Assembly (NCBI GenBank): GCA_026874595.1
Contig: CM049322.1
Location: forward strand, 34,901,840 to 34,965,839
Length of the DNA stretch: 64,000 nt
DNA from: Sipunculus nudus
Taxonomy: Eukaryota > Annelida > Sipuncula > Golfingiida > Sipunculidae
Reading direction: 5' to 3'
The notes under the pieces are model-generated. The model ran no database searches and was not told the DNA's origin. It saw nothing but the letters and a program-made list of their open reading frames with translations. Made by a program: the position numbers and the translations under genes. Positions 58,989-64,000 of the stretch are shown here, in pieces; position 1 is the stretch's first letter, and the number at the start of each line of letters is the position of its first letter.

Positions 58989-61900
58989 TGTATACAGGCC
59001 TCTGGCGTAGTTTATCATAGATGGTGCTGTATACAGGCCTCTGGCGTAGTTTATAATAGATGGTGCTGTATACAGGCCTCTGGCGTAGTTTATCATAGAT
59101 GGTGCTGTATACAGGCCTCTGGCGTAGTTTATCATAGATGGTGCTGTATACAGGCCGCTGGCGTAGTTTATAATAGATGGTGCTGTATACAGGCCGCTGG
59201 CGTAGTTTATAATAGATGGTGCTGTATACAGGCCGCTGGCGTAGTTTATCATAGATGGTGCTGTATACAGGCCTCTGGCGTAGTTTATAATAGATGGTGC
59301 TGTATACAGGCCTCTGGCGTAGTTTATAATAGATGGTGCTGTATACAGGCCTCTGGCGTAGTTAATAATAGATGGTGCTGTATACAGGCCTCTGGCGTAG
59401 TTTATCATAGATGGTGCTGTATACAGGCCTCTGGCGTAGTTTATAATAGATGGTGCTGTATACAGGCCTCTGGCGTAGTTAATAATAGATGGTGCTGTAT
59501 ACAGGCCTCTGGCGTAGTTTATAATAGATGGTGCTGTATACAGGCCTCTGGCGTAGTTTATCATAGATGGTGCTGTATACAGGCCTCTGGCGTAGTTAAT
59601 AATAGATGGTGCTGTATACAGGCCGCTGGCGTAGTTTATAATAGATGGTGCTGTATACAGGCCGCTGGCGTAGTTTATCATAGATGGTGCTGTATACAGG
59701 CCGCTGGCGTAGTTTATAATAGATGGTGCTGTATACAGGCCTCTGGCGTAGTTTATAATAGATGGTGCTGTATACAGGCCTCTGGCGTAGTTTATAATAG
59801 ATGGTGCTGTATACAGGCCGCTGGCGTAGTTAATAATAGATGGTGCTGTATACAGGCCGCTGGCGTAGTTTATAATAGATGGTGCTGTATACAGGCCTCT
59901 GGCGTAGTTTATCATAGATGGTGCTGTATACAGGCCGCTGGCGTAGTTTATAATAGATGGTGCTGTATACAGGCCGCTGGCGTAGTTTATAATAGATGGT
60001 GCTGTATACAGGCCTCTGGCGTAGTTTATAATAGATGGTGCTGTATACAGGCCGCTGGCGTAGTTAATAATAGATGGTGCTGTATACAGGCCGCTGGCGT
60101 AGTTTATAATAGATGGTGCTGTATACAGGCCTCTGGCGTAGTTTATCATAGATGGTGCTGTATACAGGCCGCTGGCGTAGTTTATAATAGATGGTGCTGT
60201 ATACAGGCCTCTGGCGTAGTTTATAATAGATGGTGCTGTATACAGGCCGCTGGCGTAGTTAATAATAGATGGTGCTGTATACAGGCCTCTGGCGTAGTTT
60301 ATAATAGATGGTGCTGTATACAGGCCGCTGGCGTAGTTTATAATAGATGGTGCTGTATACAGGCCTCTGGCGTAGTTTATCATAGATGGTGCTGTATACA
60401 GGCCGCTGGCGTAGTTTATAATAGATGGTGCTGTATACAGGCCTCTGGCGTAGTTTATAATAGATGGTGCTGTATACAGGCCTCTGGCGTAGTTTATAAT
60501 AGATGGTGCTGTATACAGGCCTCTGGCGTAGTTTATAATAGATGGTGCTGTATACAGGCCTCTGGCGTAGTTTATAATAGATGGTGCTGTATACAGGCCT
60601 CTGGCGTAGTTAATAATAGATGGTGCTGTATACAGGCCGCTGGCGTAGTTAATAATAGATGGTGCTGTATACAGGCCGCTGGCGTAGTTTATAATAGATG
60701 GTGCTGTATACAGGCCTCTGGCGTAGTTTATCATAGATGGTGCTGTATACAGGCCGCTGGCGTAGTTTATAATAGATGGTGCTGTATACAGGCCTCTGGC
60801 GTAGTTTATAATAGATGGTGCTGTATACAGGCCTCTGGCGTAGTTTATAATAGATGGTGCTGTATACAGGCCTCTGGCGTAGTTTATAATAGATGGTGCT
60901 GTATACAGGCCTCTGGCGTAGTTTATAATAGATGGTGCTGTATACAGGCCGCTGGCGTAGTTAATAATAGATGGTGCTGTATACAGGCCGCTGGCGTAGT
61001 TTATAATAGATGGTGCTGTATACAGGCCGCTGGCGTAGTTTATAATAGATGGTGCTGTATACAGGCCTCTGGCGTAGTTTATCATAGATGGTGCTGTATA
61101 CAGGCCTCTGGCGTAGTTTATAATAGATGGTGCTGTATACAGGCCTCTGGCGTAGTTTATCATAGATGGTGCTGTATACAGGCCTCTGGCGTAGTTTATA
61201 ATAGATGGTGCTGTATACAGGCCTCTGGCGTAGTTAATAATAGATGGTGCTGTATACAGGCCTCTGGCGTAGTTTATAATAGATGGTGCTGTATACAGGC
61301 CTCTGGCGTAGTTAATAATAGATGGTGCTGTATACAGGCCTCTGGCGTAGTTAATAATAGATGGTGCTGTATACAGGCCTCTGGCGTAGTTTATCATAGA
61401 TGGTGCTGTATACAGGCCTCTGGCGTAGTTTATCATAGATGGTGCTGTATACAGGCCTCTGGCGTAGTTAATAATAGATGGTGCTGTATACAGGCCTCTG
61501 GCGTAGTTAATAATAGATGGTGCTGTATACAGGCCTCTGGCATAGTTTATAATAGATGGTGCTGTATACAGGCCGCTGGCGTAGTTAATAATAGATGGTG
61601 CTGTATACAGGCCTCTGGCGTAGTTTATAATAGATGGTGCTGTATACAGGCCGCTGGCGTAGTTTATAATAGATGGTGCTGTATACAGGCCGCTGGCGTA
61701 GTTTATCATAGATGGTGCTGTATACAGGCCTCTGGCGTAGTTTATAATAGATGGTGCTGTATACAGGCCTCTGGCGTAGTTTATAATAGATGGTGCTGTA
61801 TACAGGCCGCTGGCGTAGTTAATAATAGATGGTGCTGTATACAGGCCTCTGGCGTAGTTTATAATAGATGGTGCTGTATACAGGCCGCTGGCGTAGTTTA

Positions 61901-64000
61901 TAATAGATGGTGCTGTATACAGGCCGCTGGCGTAGTTTATCATAGATGGTGCTGTATACAGGCCTCTGGCGTAGTTTATAATAGATGGTGCTGTATACAG
62001 GCCTCTGGCGTAGTTTATAATAGATGGTGCTGTATACAGGCCGCTGGCGTAGTTAATAATAGATGGTGCTGTATACAGGCCTCTGGCGTAGTTTATAATA
62101 GATGGTGCTGTATACAGGCCGCTGGCGTAGTTTATAATAGATGGTGCTGTATACAGGCCGCTGGCGTAGTTTATCATAGATGGTGCTGTATACAGGCCTC
62201 TGGCGTAGTTTATAATAGATTGTGCTGTATACAGGCCTCTGGCGTAGTTTATAATAGATGGTGCTGTATACAGGCCGCTGGCGTAGTTAATAATAGATGG
62301 TGCTGTATACAGGCCTCTGGCGTAGTTTATAATAGATGGTGCTGTATACAGGCCTCTGGCGTAGTTAATAATAGATGGTGCTGTATACAGGCCTCTGGCG
62401 TAGTTAATAATAGATGGTGCTGTATACAGGCCTCTGGCGTAGTTTATCATAGATGGTGCTGTATACAGGCCTCTGGCGTAGTTTATCATAGATGGTGCTG
62501 TATACAGGCCTCTGGCGTAGTTAATAATAGATGGTGCTGTATACAGGCCTCTGGCGTAGTTAATAATAGATGGTGCTGTATACAGGCCTCTGGCGTAGTT
62601 TATCATAGATGGTGCTGTATACAGGCCTCTGGCGTAGTTTATCATAGATGGTGCTGTATACAGGCCTCTGGCGTAGTTAATAATAGATGGTGCTGTATAC
62701 AGGCCTCTGGCGTAGTTAATAATAGATGGTGCTGTATACAGGCCTCTGGCGTAGTTAATAATAGATGGTGCTGTATACAGGCCTCTGGCGTAGTTAATAA
62801 TAGATGGTGCTGTATACAGGCCTCTGGCGTAGTTTATCATAGATGGTGCTGTATACAGGCCTCTGGCGTAGTTTATCATAGATGGTGCTGTATACAGGCC
62901 TCTGGCGTAGTTAATAATAGATGGTGCTGTATACAGGCCGCTGGCGTAGTTAATAATAGATGGTGCTGTATACAGGCCTCTGGCGTAGTTTATAATAGAT
63001 GGTGCTGTATACAGGCCTCTGGCGTAGTTAATAATAGATGGTGCTGTATACAGGCCTCTGGCGTAGTTAATAATAGATGGTGCTGTATACAGGCCGCTGG
63101 CGTAGTTAATAATAGATGGTGCTGTATACAGGCCTCTGGCGTAGTTTATAATAGATGGTGCTGTATACAGGCCTCTGGCGTAGTTAATAATAGATGGTGC
63201 TGTATACAGGCCTCTGGCGTAGTTTATCATAGATGGTGCTGTATACAGGCCGCTGGCGTAGTTTATAATAGATGGTGCTGTATACAGGCCTCTGGCGTAG
63301 TTTATCATAGATGGTGCTGTATACAGGCCTCTGGCGTAGTTTATAATAGATGGTGCTGTATACAGGCCTCTGGCGTAGTTAATAATAGATGGTGCTGTAT
63401 ACAGGCCTCTGGCGTAGTTAATAATAGATGGTGCTGTATACAGGCCTCTGGCGTAGTTTATAATAGATGGTGCTGTATACAGGCCTCTGGCGTAGTTTAT
63501 AATAGATGGTGCTGTATACAGGCCGCTGGCGTAGTTAATAATAGATGGTGCTGTATACAGGCCTCTGGCGTAGTTTATAATAGATGGTGCTGTATACAGG
63601 CCTCTGGCGTAGTTAATAATAGATGGTGCTGTATACAGGCCGCTGGCGTAGTTTATAATAGATGGTGCTGTATACAGGCCTCTGGCGTAGTTTATCATAG
63701 ATGGTGCTGTATACAGGCCGCTGGCGTAGTTTATAATAGATGGTGCTGTATACAGGCCTCTGGCGTAGTTTATCATAGATGGTGCTGTATACAGGCCTCT
63801 GGCGTAGTTAATAATAGATGGTGCTGTATACAGGCCTCTGGCGTAGTTAATAATAGATGGTGCTGTATACAGGCCTCTGGCGTAGTTTATCATAGATGGT
63901 GCTGTATACAGGCCTCTGGCGTAGTTTATCATAGATGGTGCTGTATACAGGCCTCTGGCGTAGTTTATAATAGATGGTGCTGTATACAGGCCGCTGGCGT
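58941..64000 (-). CDS. Open frame through the minisatellite, probably not a gene
   Basis: The minus strand is open from the window edge to a stop at 58941, encoding about 128 copies of INYARGLYTAPSI. Variable positions are M/I and R/S, and the non-repeat tail is short (LPSLRVGSNANALYL). A real N-terminus would lie beyond the window. Against coding: the plus strand also has an uninterrupted frame (WCCIQASGVVYNR units), and a 39-bp period keeps any stop-free unit frame open automatically. The changes seen include amino-acid replacements as often as silent ones. No signal peptide or domain is visible. If expressed it would be a low-complexity repetitive protein. Confidence 0.1.
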   Translation of the reverse strand, partial: ASGLYTAPSIINYARGLYTAPSMINYARGLYTAPSMINYARGLYTAPSIINYARGLYTAPSIINYARGLYTAPSMINYARGLYTAPSIINYASGLYTAPSMINYARGLYTAPSIINYASGLYTAPSIINYARGLYTAPSIINYARGLYTAPSIINYASGLYTAPSIINYARGLYTAPSIINYARGLYTAPSIINYARGLYTAPSIINYARGLYTAPSIINYARGLYTAPSMINYARGLYTAPSIINYASGLYTAPSMINYARGLYTAPSIINYARGLYTAPSIINYARGLYTAPSIINYASGLYTAPSIINYARGLYTAPSIINYARGLYTAPSIINYARGLYTAPSIINYASGLYTAPSIINYARGLYTAPSMINYARGLYTAPSMINYARGLYTAPSIINYARGLYTAPSIINYARGLYTAPSIINYARGLYTAPSIINYARGLYTAPSMINYARGLYTAPSMINYARGLYTAPSIINYARGLYTAPSIINYARGLYTAPSMINYARGLYTAPSMINYARGLYTAPSIINYARGLYTAPSIINYARGLYTAPSIINYARGLYTAPSIINYASGLYTAPSIINYARGLYTAQSIINYARGLYTAPSMINYASGLYTAPSIINYASGLYTAPSIINYARGLYTAPSIINYASGLYTAPSIINYARGLYTAPSIINYARGLYTAPSMINYASGLYTAPSIINYASGLYTAPSIINYARGLYTAPSIINYASGLYTAPSIINYARGLYTAPSIINYARGLYTAPSMINYASGLYTAPSIINYASGLYTAPSIINYARGLYTAPSIINYASGLYTAPSIINYARGLYTAPSIINYARGLYTAPSIINYARGLYTAPSMINYARGLYTAPSMINYARGLYTAPSIINYARGLYTAPSIINYARGLYTAPSIINYARGLYTAPSIINYARGLYTAPSIINYARGLYTAPSMINYARGLYTAPSIINYARGLYTAPSMINYARGLYTAPSIINYASGLYTAPSIINYASGLYTAPSIINYASGLYTAPSIINYARGLYTAPSIINYARGLYTAPSIINYARGLYTAPSIINYARGLYTAPSIINYASGLYTAPSMINYARGLYTAPSIINYASGLYTAPSIINYASGLYTAPSIINYARGLYTAPSIINYARGLYTAPSIINYARGLYTAPSIINYARGLYTAPSIINYARGLYTAPSIINYASGLYTAPSMINYARGLYTAPSIINYASGLYTAPSIINYARGLYTAPSIINYASGLYTAPSIINYARGLYTAPSIINYASGLYTAPSMINYARGLYTAPSIINYASGLYTAPSIINYASGLYTAPSIINYARGLYTAPSIINYASGLYTAPSIINYASGLYTAPSMINYARGLYTAPSIINYASGLYTAPSIINYASGLYTAPSIINYARGLYTAPSIINYARGLYTAPSIINYASGLYTAPSMINYASGLYTAPSIINYASGLYTAPSIINYARGLYTAPSMINYARGLYTAPSIINYARGLYTAPSIINYARGLYTAPSIINYARGLYTAPSMINYARGLYTAPSIINYARGLYTAPSIINYARGLYTAPSIINYARGLYTAPSMINYASGLYTAPSIINYASGLYTAPSIINYASGLYTAPSMINYARGLYTAPSMINYARGLYTAPSIINYARGLYTAPSMINYARGLYTLPSLRVGSNANALYL
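58989..64000. repeat. 39-bp minisatellite, about 128 copies, runs off the edge
   Basis: The unit is GTATACAGGCCTCTGGCGTA then GTTTATAATAGATGGTGCT. Every unit is exactly 39 bp: no indel occurs over 5 kb. Variation is almost confined to CCTCTGG/CCGCTGG and TTTATAAT/TTTATCAT/TTAATAAT, with rare singletons (61541, 62221). Variant order repeats as higher-order units, for example a 6-unit (234-bp) pattern three times in about 61560-62290 and a 4-unit pattern within 62340-62900. The array is young or strongly homogenised. Confidence 0.99.

Noticed and set aside
58989-64000. CRISPR-like regular array
   Set aside because: Units are contiguous 39-bp copies with no unique spacers, and the context is an animal genome; it is a minisatellite.

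Overview
This is eukaryotic, animal-type DNA rather than prokaryotic. It is AT-rich, almost free of long non-repetitive reading frames, and full of microsatellites, tandem arrays and old transposon copies. The repeat mixture fits a marine lophotrochozoan, most likely a bivalve mollusc: several non-LTR retrotransposon families, Helitrons, TTAA-flanked MITEs, tRNA-headed SINEs, a GAATA-type pentamer satellite and a long minisatellite. That assignment is inference, because no gene here identifies a species. No complete protein-coding gene can be supported. At best there are isolated candidate exons in small GC/CpG-richer islands; the best is a minus-strand terminal exon near 11.1-11.5 kb with an acceptor, a stop and a polyA signal.

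Layout. 0-9 kb: a decayed 12-bp minisatellite, one copy of an interspersed repeat called family A here, a three-unit tandem repeat of about 142 bp, two candidate exons and a SINE-like copy. 9-12.7 kb: a decayed CR1/L2-like reverse transcriptase tail, a tRNA-like SINE head, AAT/ATC microsatellites, the candidate terminal exon, and a 308-bp MITE with TTAA flanks. 13.0-17.8 kb: a TATTC/TATCC pentamer satellite of about 3.2 kb with nested 69-bp higher-order units, abutting a piece of an L1/Tx1-type reverse transcriptase that carries the same satellite on its other side. 17.8-32.4 kb: family A copies, two copies of one non-autonomous Helitron (20359-21545 and 31389-32365), and a foldback-like element of about 4 kb with long inverted arms (about 24465-28480), plus a detached copy of part of its arm.

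33-58 kb: mostly unique AT-rich sequence with scattered repeats. It holds a 5'-truncated, frameshifted non-LTR retrotransposon (37276-39040), a head-to-tail pair of MITE-like units, several local tandem duplications, CTCF-like and CCAAT-type motifs, and weak exon candidates. 58.99-64.0 kb: a 39-bp minisatellite, about 128 copies in the window with no indels, running off the right edge. It forms a 1663-codon open frame on the minus strand, but a plus-strand frame is equally open, so openness alone does not argue for coding.

No operon, CRISPR array, RNA gene or defence system is present. The most interesting material is repeat architecture: nested inverted arms, the satellite/retroelement sandwich, the Helitron pair, microsatellites apparently seeded inside a transposon family, and the higher-order minisatellite.
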